From the NCBI GenBank assembly GCA_963660495.1, contig CAVKYO010000031.1, positions 1-26,274 of the forward strand: a DNA stretch of 26,274 nucleotides, read 5' to 3'. The DNA comes from CAG-877 sp963660495 (GTDB lineage Bacteria > Bacillota_I > Bacilli_A > RF39 > UBA660). This document shows positions 1-7,904 of the stretch, one piece after another (position 1 is the first letter of the stretch; each line of letters starts with the position of its first letter). A program made the translations under genes and the position numbers. Under the pieces are notes generated by a model. The model was not told the DNA's origin, searched no databases, and worked only from the letters and a program-made list of their open reading frames with translations.

Positions 1-3
1 CAT

Positions 4-174
4 ATAAATAAAGGGAAAGTGGGATTTTAACTTCTAAATAACTGTCAAACTCGGGAAGCAGAAGGTTACAAAACTTTATCTGAAGGCCAACTAGTAGAGT
101 TTAAATTAGTAGAAACTAGTAAAGGTTTCCAAGCAATAAACGTTAAACTAGTAAAAGAAGCTACTACAAAATAG
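4..174 (+). pseudogene. Cold-shock protein (CspA family) remnant
   Basis: The 3' part encodes EGYKTLSEGQLVEFKLVETS, then a KGFQAINV-type ending, which is the C-terminal half of a CspA-type nucleic-acid-binding cold-shock protein. In the same frame an INKGKV stretch at 4-21 resembles the usual MNKGxV start with ATG replaced by ATA. Between the two, the RNP1-containing middle is missing or scrambled and an in-frame TAA sits at 28-30. The whole is about 56 codons, against about 66 for intact family members. I read it as a decayed gene with a lost start and an internal deletion or frameshift. The window edge cuts off anything upstream, so an alternative start or a partial gene cannot be fully excluded. 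Confidence 0.6.
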
Positions 175-184
175 TAGTTTTTTT
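159..184 (+). terminator. Rho-independent terminator after the csp remnant
   Basis: CTACTA (161-166) pairs with TAGTAG (172-177) around a 5-base loop and is followed by seven T. The stem can extend by two weaker pairs. The csp stop codon lies in the right arm. Confidence 0.6.
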
Positions 185-195
185 ATATGCAAATA

Positions 196-204
196 TGTTA
201 TAAT
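196..204 (+). promoter_or_regulatory. Extended -10 promoter of hpf
   Basis: TGTTATAAT is a perfect TGn-TATAAT element about 25 bases before the hpf start. No good -35 is seen at 17 bp. The predicted transcript start is near 211, so the leader is very short, with AAGGAGG at 213-219 just inside it. Confidence 0.6.
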
Positions 205-228
205 TAAGACATAAGGAGGAAAGATATT

Positions 229-765
229 ATGGAAATTATTATACGTGGAGACAAATTAAAAATTACAGATTCTATGCATGCATACATTGAAGAAAAATTA
301 GGAAAGTTAGAAAAATATCTAAAGAATAGCGATGAAATTCGTGCCAATGTAATTGTAAAAGTAAAGAATCATGAACAACGAGTAGAAATTACTATTCCGC
401 TAAAAACTTATATTGTAAGAGCAGAGGAAACCAAAGATGATTTTTATGCCGCTGTTGATAAGGCTCTTGATACCTTAGAAAGACAAATTAGAAAGAATAA
501 GACAAGGTTAATGTCAAAACAAGGAAAAACAAATCATGATTTTGACATGAGTGTGATAGAAAAAGAATTAGAAAAGGAAACAGAAGAGAAAAAAATAGTA
601 AAAAGAAAGACTGTAGAAGTAAAGCCAATGGATGAAGAAGAGGCAATTCTACAAATGGAACTTTTAGGACATCAATTCTATATGTATAAAGACAGTAATA
701 CCAATAAAACCGCCGTTGTTTATCAAAGAAAAGATGGTAACTATGGAGTTATTGAATCTGAATAA
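229..765 (+). CDS. hpf: Ribosome hibernation promoting factor, long form
   Basis: The 178-residue protein has the two-domain layout of long HPF. The N-terminal S30AE domain (about 1-98) begins MEIIIRGDKLKIT and binds the 30S subunit in the mRNA/tRNA channel. An acidic/basic linker (about 105-125) follows. The C-terminal dimerisation domain (about 126-178) has the MDEEEAILQMELLGHQFYMY signature and drives 100S disome formation in stationary phase in Firmicutes. The start is supported by AAGGAGG 9 bases upstream. It has its own extended -10 promoter and a strong terminator, so it is probably monocistronic. In many Firmicutes hpf lies directly upstream of secA; here a surface-protein gene sits between them. 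The assignment is secure. Confidence 0.96.
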   Translation: MEIIIRGDKLKITDSMHAYIEEKLGKLEKYLKNSDEIRANVIVKVKNHEQRVEITIPLKTYIVRAEETKDDFYAAVDKALDTLERQIRKNKTRLMSKQGKTNHDFDMSVIEKELEKETEEKKIVKRKTVEVKPMDEEEAILQMELLGHQFYMYKDSNTNKTAVVYQRKDGNYGVIESE

Positions 766-790
766 AAAATAAAATATTTTATATACACAT

Positions 791-832
791 AAAATGATAA
801 TGAAAGAGCAGCACTCTACATTATCATTTTTA
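791..832 (+). terminator. Strong, possibly bidirectional terminator after hpf
   Basis: A 12-bp stem AAAATGATAATG/CATTATCATTTT encloses an inner AGAG/CTCT pairing. It is flanked by A-run and T-run, so it could work on either strand. Confidence 0.85.
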
Positions 833-877
833 ATTTAAAGAAATTTAGTCTAACCGCGACACAATACTCAAAGAGTG

Positions 878-886
878 TGATATAAT
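878..886 (+). promoter_or_regulatory. Extended -10 promoter of the SLH surface protein
   Basis: TGATATAAT fits TGn-TATAAT exactly. The -35 region is poor. AGAAGGAG at 905-912 serves the ATG at 919. Confidence 0.55.
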
Positions 887-918
887 AATTAAAATAGTAA
901 CGGTAGAAGGAGAAAAAA

Positions 919-2757
919 ATGGAAAAAGAGAAAAAGTCGGGAAATGGACTAAAAATCATAAGTCTTATGGTTGTAACTTTTTTTGTTACATACTTTATAT
1001 GTAAGTATAATTTAGTTCAAGTATTTAAAAACAATTCAGATAATAAAACGGTCTCGGCACCAAAAAAAGTAGCGGTCGAAAAGATTAATATTGACGATGT
1101 AAGTCAGGAGGCACTAGAAGAAGGTGTTATAACAGAATCAGCAACAATAGGGAATGAACAAGAAAATATAAGTCAAAATGATTCTAGCAATACCAGTGAA
1201 GCAAGTAGTACTGAAACTTCAAATAATAACACTGGTAACGGAAATAGTAGTAATACGTCCTCTAATAAAAAGTATTTAGTAGAAGGTAATTTTCTAAGTG
1301 ATGGAGTAGTAACAGATAAAGAATTAAAAGCAATGGACTATAATACCAAAACATTACAGTCTTTAGTTAATAACTCTAAATCCAATGAAATTATTATGCT
1401 TTCATCCGGTACATATTATTTTTCTAAAGGTGGGGCAGCACCAAATGAAGACTATGTCATAAAACTTACAAACAATACAACAATTGTCGGATCAGGTACA
1501 TCAGGAGATAATGCAACTATCTTAAAACCATATGCACCAGATAACACCATAGAATCTGGCATGGACATGTTTTATTATAACAATATATCGGACTCAGATA
1601 GAAAAGAAGCAAAGTATCTTGAAAATGTTAGTTTTTCAAACTTTGTTATAGATGGTATTGACGTAAAAGCAAAACATTACACCAGTGCTGGAAAAGGATT
1701 TATGATTAATCTATGCAAAAATTGTTTCTGGGACAGCATGGTTGTAAAGAATACAGATGGAACAGGCTTTGGAATGGATAATATAATTAATGGTAAAATA
1801 AGTAATAGTACAGCAGAAAATTGTGGAAAAATAGCACCAATCGACTCTGGAGGAGGAGCCGGATTTGGTATAGGCACTGGTTATTCTGACGAAGAATATG
1901 TAATTATTGAAAACTGTAAAGCAATAGGTAATAAAAGATACGGTTTCTTCTTTGAACATCAAGGTTATTTTACAAACTACTATAAAGCTACAAAAGCAAA
2001 AGAATTTGTAATTAAAAATTCAACAGCAACAGGTAATTTATATAACTTTGGAGCTAATAGAGGAAATGATGTGTCAATTATAAATTGTTCTAGTACAATA
2101 GACAATACAACTACAGACGGTACTCCAGTTGGCTATACACAATTAGATATTTATTTTACCGATCAGTCAAGAAGAACAAAAGTATCCAACTTCCAAACAG
2201 ATAATATATTTAAAGACGTCCCTAAAACATCAACGTTTTACAATGAAATAAAATGGGCATATCTAAACAGTATAACTTATGGTATTGGTAACAACACATT
2301 TGGCGTTGGACGATTATCAACTAGAGCTGAAGCAATAACTATGTTATGGCGCTATGCTAATAGACCTGGAGATGTCGTGACTGGAATTCGCGAAGAAAGC
2401 AATATTGAAACTGGATTTAATGACGTATCAAAAAATGCCACATATGCTGGTGCAGTAAAATGGGCACAATCAAAAGGTATAACCAAGGGTACAGCAAGTA
2501 AAACATTTTCACCAGACGAGTATATAACTAGAGAACAGTTTGTTACAATGTTATGGCGCTATGCTGGTAGTCCTAATGCCGAAGGTACAATACCATTTAC
2601 CGATGTGAGTGAAAATACAATATTTTATACCGCCATCAATTGGGCATATCAAAATAATATTACAAACGGAACAGGCAAAAAGACTTTTTCTCCAGAAAAG
2701 AGTTGCTCCAGAGAAGAAATTGTTATAATGCTATACAGATATAACAATACACTATAA
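919..2757 (+). CDS. Membrane-anchored beta-helix protein with three S-layer homology domains
   Basis: A 612-residue surface protein. A basic N-terminus and one hydrophobic segment (about 11-28) suggest a signal anchor or uncleaved export signal. A Ser/Thr/Asn-rich linker follows (about 85-117). Residues about 140-420 show the short, Asn/Gly-rich, beta-strand-repeating character of a right-handed parallel beta-helix (pectate-lyase-like fold), with a Gly-rich turn near 310-320. Three SLH repeats start near 431 (FKDVPK), 500 (FNDVSK) and 560 (FTDVSE), each with the WA...GI...F.P...R.....ML.RY pattern; SLH domains usually bind pyruvylated secondary cell-wall polymer. A carbohydrate lyase or hydrolase role is possible, but I cannot identify catalytic residues, so an adhesin or structural role is equally open. 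It has its own promoter and terminator. Confidence 0.85.
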   Translation: MEKEKKSGNGLKIISLMVVTFFVTYFICKYNLVQVFKNNSDNKTVSAPKKVAVEKINIDDVSQEALEEGVITESATIGNEQENISQNDSSNTSEASSTETSNNNTGNGNSSNTSSNKKYLVEGNFLSDGVVTDKELKAMDYNTKTLQSLVNNSKSNEIIMLSSGTYYFSKGGAAPNEDYVIKLTNNTTIVGSGTSGDNATILKPYAPDNTIESGMDMFYYNNISDSDRKEAKYLENVSFSNFVIDGIDVKAKHYTSAGKGFMINLCKNCFWDSMVVKNTDGTGFGMDNIINGKISNSTAENCGKIAPIDSGGGAGFGIGTGYSDEEYVIIENCKAIGNKRYGFFFEHQGYFTNYYKATKAKEFVIKNSTATGNLYNFGANRGNDVSIINCSSTIDNTTTDGTPVGYTQLDIYFTDQSRRTKVSNFQTDNIFKDVPKTSTFYNEIKWAYLNSITYGIGNNTFGVGRLSTRAEAITMLWRYANRPGDVVTGIREESNIETGFNDVSKNATYAGAVKWAQSKGITKGTASKTFSPDEYITREQFVTMLWRYAGSPNAEGTIPFTDVSENTIFYTAINWAYQNNITNGTGKKTFSPEKSCSREEIVIMLYRYNNTL

Positions 2758-2770
2758 TAAAAATAGTCTT

Positions 2771-2819
2771 AAAAAAAGAAAGAAAATAAGTATATTACTT
2801 TTATTCTTACTTTTTTTTT
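2771..2819 (+). terminator. Long AT-rich terminator between the SLH gene and secA
   Basis: A purine-rich arm at 2771-2792 pairs imperfectly with a pyrimidine-rich arm at about 2796-2819 that ends in a run of nine T. The stem is almost all A-T. Confidence 0.6.
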
Positions 2820-2827
2820 GGTAAAAT
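2819..2827 (+). promoter_or_regulatory. Possible extended -10 promoter of secA
   Basis: TGGTAAAAT (TGn plus TAAAAT) lies immediately after the terminator T-run, 24 bases before the secA ATG. The leader would be very short, as for hpf. No -35 is recognisable. Confidence 0.4.
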
Positions 2828-2850
2828 ATTAACTTGAAGGAGTTGATAGA

Positions 2851-5340
2851 ATGAACCTTTTGAGGAAATTATTCGATCACGAATATAAAGAAATGAAAAA
2901 ATTCACTACTTTAGCAGATAAAGTAATGGAATTAGATGAAGAATATTCAAAATTAACAGATACAGAATTGCAAAATAAAACAGAGGAGTTTAAAAATCGT
3001 TTACGCGAAGGAGAAACTTTGGATGATATCCTAGTAGAAGCATTCGCAACTGCACGCGAAGCCGCTTTTCGTGTATTAGGAGAAAAGCACTTCTATGTAC
3101 AAATTTTAGGTGGACTTGCTATACACTATGGAAATATAGCTGAAATGAAAACTGGGGAAGGAAAAACTTTAACTAGTGTTTTACCAGCTTACTTAAATGC
3201 CTTATCTGGCGAAGGCGTTCACATCATAACAGTAAATGAGTATTTAGCAACACGTGATGCTGACTGGATGGGCAAAATACATGAATTTTTAGGCTTAACT
3301 GTTGGAGTCAATACAAGAGACTTATCTCCTAAAGAAAAACAAGAAGCATACAACTGTGATATCTTATATTCAACAAATAATGAAATTGGATTTGACTACT
3401 TAAGAGATAACATGGTCGTTCACAAAGAAGACAGAGTACAAAGAAAACTAAACTTTGCCATTATCGATGAAGTTGACTCAGTTTTAATAGATGAAGCTAG
3501 AACACCATTAATAATTTCCGGTGGTGAAATGAAAAGTGCCAATCTATACATTGATGCAGACCGTTTTGCTAAAAGTTTAAAAGATGAAAAAGACTATATC
3601 TATGATGAAAAAACAAAAAGTGTTAATTTAACTGATGCTGGTTCAGAAAAAGCTGAAAAGACATTTAATATCAAAAATTTATATGAAATAGAAAATGCTG
3701 GACTTCTACATTACATAAATCAAGCATTACGTGCTAACTACTCTATGAAAAATGATGTTGACTATGTAGTACAAGATGATGAAGTTATAATAGTTGACCA
3801 GTTTACTGGACGTTTAATGAAAGGAAGAGCTTATTCTGATGGATTACACCAAGCAATAGAAGCTAAAGAAGGTGTAACAATAAATCAAGAAACTAAGACA
3901 CTAGCAACTATTACATTCCAAAATTTATTTAGAATGTATAAGAAATTATCAGGTATGACAGGTACTGCTAAGACAGAAGAAGAAGAGTTTAGAAATATAT
4001 ATAACATGTATGTTATTGAAATTCCTACTAATAAACCTATTGCTCGTATTGATGCTCCAGATTTAGTTTATGCTACTAAAGAGGCGAAATATAAAGCAAT
4101 CATAAATTTTGTAAAAGAGCGTTATGAAAAAGGACAACCAGTTTTAATTGGTACCATAGCAATTGAAACAAGTGAATTAATAAGTAGTTTATTAAAACAA
4201 GCAAAAATTCCTCACGAAGTATTGAATGCTAAAAACCATGCTCGTGAAGCTGAAATAATTTCAAAAATTGGTTTAGGTAAATCTGTTACTATCGCAACTA
4301 ACATGGCTGGTCGTGGTACAGATATCAAACTATCAGATGAAATAAGAAATTTAGGTGGGTTATGTGTTGTAGGTACTGAAAGACATGAGTCTCGTCGTAT
4401 TGATAACCAGTTAAGAGGTCGTTCTGGACGTCAAGGAGATCCTGGTTATACTCAATTCTTTGTTTCAATGAAAGATGACCTAATGGTCCGCTTTGGATCT
4501 GACCGTATTGGTGAAATGATGAAGAACATGGGTTTAGGTGACCAAGCTATTCAAAGTAAAACATTCACTAAGTCAATTGGAACAGCACAAAAGAGAGTTG
4601 AAGGAAACAACTTTGATATTCGTAAACAATTATTACAATATGATGATGTAATGAATAATCAAAGAGAAATAATATATGAAAAAAGAAATACTATTTTAGA
4701 TAGTGACTCAATTCATGAAATGGTATTAAGTTCATTTAGACATCACGTAGAAGATTTAGTAAATTCACATTTAGCACCTGAAGGAATGCTAACGGATAAT
4801 GATTTAAATGAAATAGTAGATTTTGCTAACGAAAATCTATTGAAAAAAGATATTAAGAAAAGTAGTATCTCCGGAATTTCAACAGAAGAAGTGATTGATA
4901 AAATAGCTCAACAAGTAATAGCTGAATATGAGGAAAAAATCAAAGAGATACCAGAAGAAATAACTGATGAATTCGAAAAAGTTATAACACTACAAGTTGT
5001 TGATAACTATTGGATGGAACATATTAATACAATGTCTCATTTAAGAGAAGGAATTCACTTAAGAGGTTATGCTCAAGAAGATCCATTAAGAGCTTATACT
5101 ATGGAAGGATTTGAATTGTTTGACTCTATGCTCCAAAAGATAGATAAAGATATAAGTATCTTCTTATTAAAAGCAGAAGTTCGTCACAATGTTGAAAGAA
5201 AAGCAGTATCAAAAAAACAAATAACTAATGAAAGCGATGAAGGAGTAAAGAAAACACCAAAGAAGTCAAAAAAAATAGGACGTAACGATACTTGTCCTTG
5301 TGGCAGCGGAAAGAAATATAAACAATGCTGTGGTAAATAG
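2851..5340 (+). CDS. secA: Protein translocase ATPase subunit SecA
   Basis: An 829-residue motor ATPase of the Sec export pathway, which pushes unfolded preproteins through SecYEG at the cytoplasmic membrane. Visible landmarks are Walker A MKTGEGKT (99-106), the DEAD-type Walker B IIDEVD with DEARTP just after (about 204-218), the preprotein cross-linking region, the second nucleotide-binding fold with NMAGRGTDIKL and the RGRSGRQGDPG arginine-finger segment, helical wing/scaffold regions (YDDVMNNQR), and a C-terminal SEC-C zinc motif RNDTCPCGSGKKYKQCC with Cys815, Cys817, Cys826 and Cys827. Length and order are normal for Firmicutes SecA1. The start fits a GAAGGAG site 9 bases upstream. The usual downstream prfB is absent. 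A second copy of the zinc motif lies about 830 bases downstream. Confidence 0.98.
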   Translation: MNLLRKLFDHEYKEMKKFTTLADKVMELDEEYSKLTDTELQNKTEEFKNRLREGETLDDILVEAFATAREAAFRVLGEKHFYVQILGGLAIHYGNIAEMKTGEGKTLTSVLPAYLNALSGEGVHIITVNEYLATRDADWMGKIHEFLGLTVGVNTRDLSPKEKQEAYNCDILYSTNNEIGFDYLRDNMVVHKEDRVQRKLNFAIIDEVDSVLIDEARTPLIISGGEMKSANLYIDADRFAKSLKDEKDYIYDEKTKSVNLTDAGSEKAEKTFNIKNLYEIENAGLLHYINQALRANYSMKNDVDYVVQDDEVIIVDQFTGRLMKGRAYSDGLHQAIEAKEGVTINQETKTLATITFQNLFRMYKKLSGMTGTAKTEEEEFRNIYNMYVIEIPTNKPIARIDAPDLVYATKEAKYKAIINFVKERYEKGQPVLIGTIAIETSELISSLLKQAKIPHEVLNAKNHAREAEIISKIGLGKSVTIATNMAGRGTDIKLSDEIRNLGGLCVVGTERHESRRIDNQLRGRSGRQGDPGYTQFFVSMKDDLMVRFGSDRIGEMMKNMGLGDQAIQSKTFTKSIGTAQKRVEGNNFDIRKQLLQYDDVMNNQREIIYEKRNTILDSDSIHEMVLSSFRHHVEDLVNSHLAPEGMLTDNDLNEIVDFANENLLKKDIKKSSISGISTEEVIDKIAQQVIAEYEEKIKEIPEEITDEFEKVITLQVVDNYWMEHINTMSHLREGIHLRGYAQEDPLRAYTMEGFELFDSMLQKIDKDISIFLLKAEVRHNVERKAVSKKQITNESDEGVKKTPKKSKKIGRNDTCPCGSGKKYKQCCGK

Positions 5341-5372
5341 CTTGTTTTATAAAAAATTAGAAAGGTAAAAGT

Positions 5373-5957
5373 ATGAAAATAGTTTTAGGCTCAACGAATG
5401 TTTCTAAACAAAGGTCAATTTTAATTGCAATGACCGAATTAGGATTTGATGATATTTCTATTGTCCCTGTTAATGTTAATTCTTTAGTAAGTTCTAAACC
5501 TATTAATGATGAAACTTTAATAGGTGCAAAAAATAGAAATCATGGTTTATATAATTATTGCATGGAAAATGATATTTCATTTGATTTACTAATTAGTATT
5601 GAGGGTGGATATGAACAGATAGATAATACATATTTTATTGTTACTTATGCATCAATATTAGACCAAAATGGTAATGAATTTATAGGAAAATCAACTGGTC
5701 TTCAAATTACTGAAAGAATGTTTAATTATGTTAAAGATGGAAAATCTTTAAATAAAGTTATTGAAAGTATTCTTGGTAATAGTAGTAATAAAAAAGATAA
5801 TGGAATAACAGGATACCTAACAAATGGGTATTATAGAAGAGATGTATTTGAATCCTCAGCAGTTATAAGTGCAATGGAAACTTTATTAAATTTTAAATCA
5901 AATTACAAAAAATTAGATAAAAAAATAGATAAAACACATAACGTTGGAAAAATTTGA
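5373..5957 (+). CDS. Inosine/xanthosine triphosphatase-like NTPase (YjjX/DUF84 family)
   Basis: A 194-residue homologue of YjjX (DUF84), a house-cleaning enzyme that hydrolyses ITP/XTP and related non-canonical purine nucleotides. Family landmarks are the N-terminal GSTN (6-9) with a downstream Lys, the GAKNRN segment (51-56), the acidic SIEGG (75-79), and the late GYLTNGYYRRDVFE (147-160) in the position of the family's G.xTxGxxxR segment. It lies 32 bases after secA with an AGAAAGG site and no clear promoter, so it may be read through from secA. The Lys-rich tail (about 177-194) is longer than usual. It ends in TGA, which supports the standard code. Whether it acts on ITP or only shares the fold cannot be told from sequence. 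Confidence 0.8.
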   Translation: MKIVLGSTNVSKQRSILIAMTELGFDDISIVPVNVNSLVSSKPINDETLIGAKNRNHGLYNYCMENDISFDLLISIEGGYEQIDNTYFIVTYASILDQNGNEFIGKSTGLQITERMFNYVKDGKSLNKVIESILGNSSNKKDNGITGYLTNGYYRRDVFESSAVISAMETLLNFKSNYKKLDKKIDKTHNVGKI

Positions 5958-6339
5958 AATAATTAGTAATATCATATATGATGTTATGCATTTTTGAATA
6001 TGTGATTGGAACAATGTGCACATTTTGTGCTCACAGACTAAAAAATGTATGGTAAAAATAATACTATATGTAACATTTATACCAATACTGTTCAGACCTT
6101 TTAAACTTTGAAAAACCTATAATACTATACATGCTTCATAGTATCATATATACTGAAAAAGGATGAACTTGTGGCTCTGGTAAGAAGTACAAGAACTGTT
6201 GTGGTAAATAACATCACACGCCTTATAAAATAAGGAATTGGAAGAAATAGAAAAAACGATAAATTTGTCTACATATGACAATTTGTTCACGACTTGTCCA
6301 CATAGTATAAATAATATGGACAGAATTAAAAAAATAAGT
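5958..6339 (+). other. Non-coding spacer with palindromes and decayed sequence
   Basis: I see no credible gene here. The spacer contains an imperfect 20-bp palindrome (5967-5986) followed by a short T-run, which could terminate the YjjX transcript. It also has a perfect 12-bp palindrome AATGTGCACATT (6013-6024), a hairpin ATACTAT/ATAGTAT (6122-6144) and the orphan SEC-C motif at 6167-6211. Base composition matches the neighbours. The mixture suggests an old insertion or deletion scar. Confidence 0.5.
6167..6211 (+). pseudogene. Orphan SEC-C zinc-motif fragment (second secA tail)
   Basis: In frame this reads TCGSGKKYKNCCGK and then TAA, almost the same as the SecA C-terminus (PCGSGKKYKQCCGK). 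Many codons differ silently from the secA copy (for example GGTAAGAAG against GGAAAGAAA), so it is not a recent copy. An in-frame TGA just before it (6164-6166) and the absence of an upstream reading frame show it is a fragment. It could be the displaced original 3' end of secA, or the end of another SEC-C protein that has been lost. Confidence 0.7.
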
Positions 6340-6383
6340 AAAAAGGATGCAGACAACATTTTTAAATGCAGACATCCTTTTTG
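6340..6383 (+). terminator. Terminator with a direct repeat in its loop
   Basis: AAAAAGGATG (6340-6349) pairs with CATCCTTTTT (6373-6382). The 23-base loop region carries ATGCAGACA twice, the two copies partly inside the stem. It closes the spacer upstream of the methyltransferase promoter. Confidence 0.65.
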
Positions 6384-6396
6384 CTTGTAGTGATTT

Positions 6397-6425
6397 TTGA
6401 CATATTAATATTAATTTGTTATAAT
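6397..6425 (+). promoter_or_regulatory. Consensus sigma-A promoter of the methyltransferase leader
   Basis: TTGACA (6397-6402), 17-bp spacer and TATAAT (6420-6425) with a TGt extension make this the best promoter in the window. The start of transcription should be near 6432, about 197 bases before the methyltransferase ATG. Confidence 0.88.
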
Positions 6426-6431
6426 TTAAAT

Positions 6432-6588
6432 GTAGTAAATCAATTAGTCATTCGCGTTTTACTACCAGCTAAACAAATTTTAAAGGAATAATGAAGAGCC
6501 TTAAGAATCTCCTCATGAATGACAAAAAATATACACAATAATTTTGTGATTGTTTTTTGTGTCGTATTCATGAAAGGAGGTTCTTTTT
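6432..6588 (+). promoter_or_regulatory. Putative transcription attenuator leader
   Basis: The leader holds, in order: hairpin 1 (GTAGTAAA 6432-6439 with TTTACTAC 6458-6465); a reading frame of 16 codons (6491-6541) with its own AAAGGA site; and a long terminator hairpin (left arm about 6502-6524, right arm about 6560-6585) ending in TTCTTTTT. The loop of hairpin 1 contains GTCATTC (6447-6453), the exact complement of GAATGAC (6517-6523) in the terminator's left arm, so an antiterminator pairing is possible. The short reading frame covers the terminator's left arm, so a stalled ribosome there would block terminator formation. This is the design of antibiotic-responsive attenuators upstream of resistance genes; the inducer is unknown. 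Confidence 0.65.
6491..6541 (+). CDS. Leader peptide of the methyltransferase attenuator
   Basis: MKSLKNLLMNDKKYTQ, 16 residues, with AAAGGA three bases upstream of the ATG and a TAA stop. It spans the left arm of the leader terminator. I infer a regulatory leader peptide because of its position between a consensus promoter and the terminator; its sequence matches no leader peptide I know. The SD-to-start spacing is short, which lowers confidence. Confidence 0.5.
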   Translation: MKSLKNLLMNDKKYTQ

Positions 6589-6628
6589 ATATACAATCAC
6601 ATTTTATGTTAAGAGAGGATGGTAGAAA

Positions 6629-7390
6629 ATGAAAACGAACGAACATGATTTTTATAGTGAAATAGCTAATTGGTCTTTTGAAGATATAGACTATACTAGC
6701 GAAGTAATTACAAATTGGATTTATGAAGATGAAATAAAAAACCGTGTAAAAGAAAACACAAAAATTTTAGATTTGGGAACAGCAGCAGGAGAAAAAGTGC
6801 TTAAAAATTTTCCAAATTGTGCTGAAATATTGGGAACAGATTTCTCTGATGAAATGATAGAAACAGCCAATAAAAATTTATTACAAAGTAAAAGAAAGAA
6901 TATCTCATTTAGAGTTATGGATAATCTAAAAATGGATACTCCAGATAATTACTTTGACTTAGTAACAGCACGGCATACAATAATTAATCCATTGCAAATA
7001 TATAAAACATTAAAAGATAATGGTCAACTTGTTATAAGAGGTGTTGATAAATTGGATTGTTGGTCTTTAAAAAGAATGTTTAAAAGAGGTCAAGCATATC
7101 ACGATGTTAAGCCTATAAGCTTAATAGATTATGAAGCAATAATGGATGCAGGATTTAAAGAAGTAGAATTAATTCCACTTCATGTAATAGAGTACTATAA
7201 AACAAAAGAAGATTTATATGCTTTACTAGTTAAAACTCCAATATTAGATGACTTCTCAGAAGAATCATTTAATGAATATGAAAGAAAACCAATAGAGAAG
7301 GAAACATTTGAAAAATATGTTAAACAAAACACTACTGAAAAAGGTATCAAGTTAATCAGAAGATATTATGGAATAATTGGAAAAAAATAA
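6629..7390 (+). CDS. Class I SAM-dependent methyltransferase
   Basis: A 253-residue soluble protein with a Rossmann methyltransferase fold. Motif I is ILDLGTAAGEKVL (46-58), followed by an acidic residue at the end of strand 2 (GTDFS, Asp71) and a motif IV-like region (YFDLVTARHTI, about 109-118). The C-terminal half (about 130-253) is typical of a family of Firmicutes methyltransferases with a LDCW.LKR.F.RGQAY-type segment and no assigned substrate. AGAGAGG lies about 10 bases before the ATG. It is a single-gene unit with its own promoter, attenuator leader and terminator. The leader, of the type seen before ribosome-protection and rRNA-modification genes, hints at an antibiotic-induced role, but the protein does not look like Erm or Cfr, so this is only an inference. 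Confidence 0.82.
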   Translation: MKTNEHDFYSEIANWSFEDIDYTSEVITNWIYEDEIKNRVKENTKILDLGTAAGEKVLKNFPNCAEILGTDFSDEMIETANKNLLQSKRKNISFRVMDNLKMDTPDNYFDLVTARHTIINPLQIYKTLKDNGQLVIRGVDKLDCWSLKRMFKRGQAYHDVKPISLIDYEAIMDAGFKEVELIPLHVIEYYKTKEDLYALLVKTPILDDFSEESFNEYERKPIEKETFEKYVKQNTTEKGIKLIRRYYGIIGKK

Positions 7391-7403
7391 TAATTACTAG
7401 TAT

Positions 7404-7436
7404 GAATGCTAACAGTTTTTGTTAGCGTTCTTTCTG
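7404..7436 (+). terminator. Terminator after the methyltransferase
   Basis: GAATGCTAACA pairs with TGTTAGCGTTC (one wobble) around GTTTT and is followed by TTTCTG. Confidence 0.82.
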
Positions 7437-7576
7437 TTTATAAAAGAACAAAATAATGATAAATACAAGAAAAGTTATTAAATTTTGAAGATGAATAAAT
7501 AAGGTTTAATTTGGTCGAATTCGAGCAAATTGATTGTTTAATGATGTAAAAAATATTTAGATAAGGAGGAATAAGC

Positions 7577-7904
7577 ATAGACAGTAAATCAATTGGAAAT
7601 GAGAAAAATATTTTATAGTGATGAAAATGGCGATAAAAAAGTAGAAATTTGGCTAAATACAGAAGCATTAGCAACACTTTTTAATATTGATAGAAGTGGT
7701 ATTTTAAGACATATCAATAATATTTATAAAGATGAAGAATTAAATGAAACTGCAACTTGTGCAAAAATTGCACAAGTTCAAATAGAAGGAATTCGTGAGG
7801 TTAAACGAGTTTATCCATATTATAATCTTGATATGATTATTTCTATTGGATTTAGAGTTAACTCTAAAAAAACAATTAAATTTAGAACTTGTCAAATAAA
7901 ATAA
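7577..7904 (+). pseudogene. Truncated RhuM-family protein gene
   Basis: The readable part encodes a RhuM-family N-terminal domain: YSDENGDKKVEIWLNTEALA, then IDRSGILRHI and NLDMIISIGFRVNSK. It matches the first ~100 residues of the RhuM-Fic gene at 13994. A strong AAGGAGG (7563-7569) points to a start at 7577, but that codon is ATA, and the frame from there shifts after about 13 codons and hits TAG; only a TTG at 7593 opens the conserved frame. The 3' end is also broken: after KFRTC the expected W-A-N-K segment is lost through a small frameshift and a TAA ends the frame at 7902-7904. With a lost start, a shifted N-terminus and no C-terminal two thirds, it is almost certainly non-functional. 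Confidence 0.75.

Noticed and set aside
1677..1962. Minus-strand open frames inside the SLH gene
   Set aside because: They oppose a gene with clear domains, have no ribosome sites and give low-complexity hydrophobic products; they are shadows.
6144..6359. Minus-strand 71-codon hydrophobic open frame in the spacer after the YjjX-like gene
   Set aside because: It crosses the SEC-C remnant and a terminator, has no ribosome site and looks like reversed AT-rich sequence.
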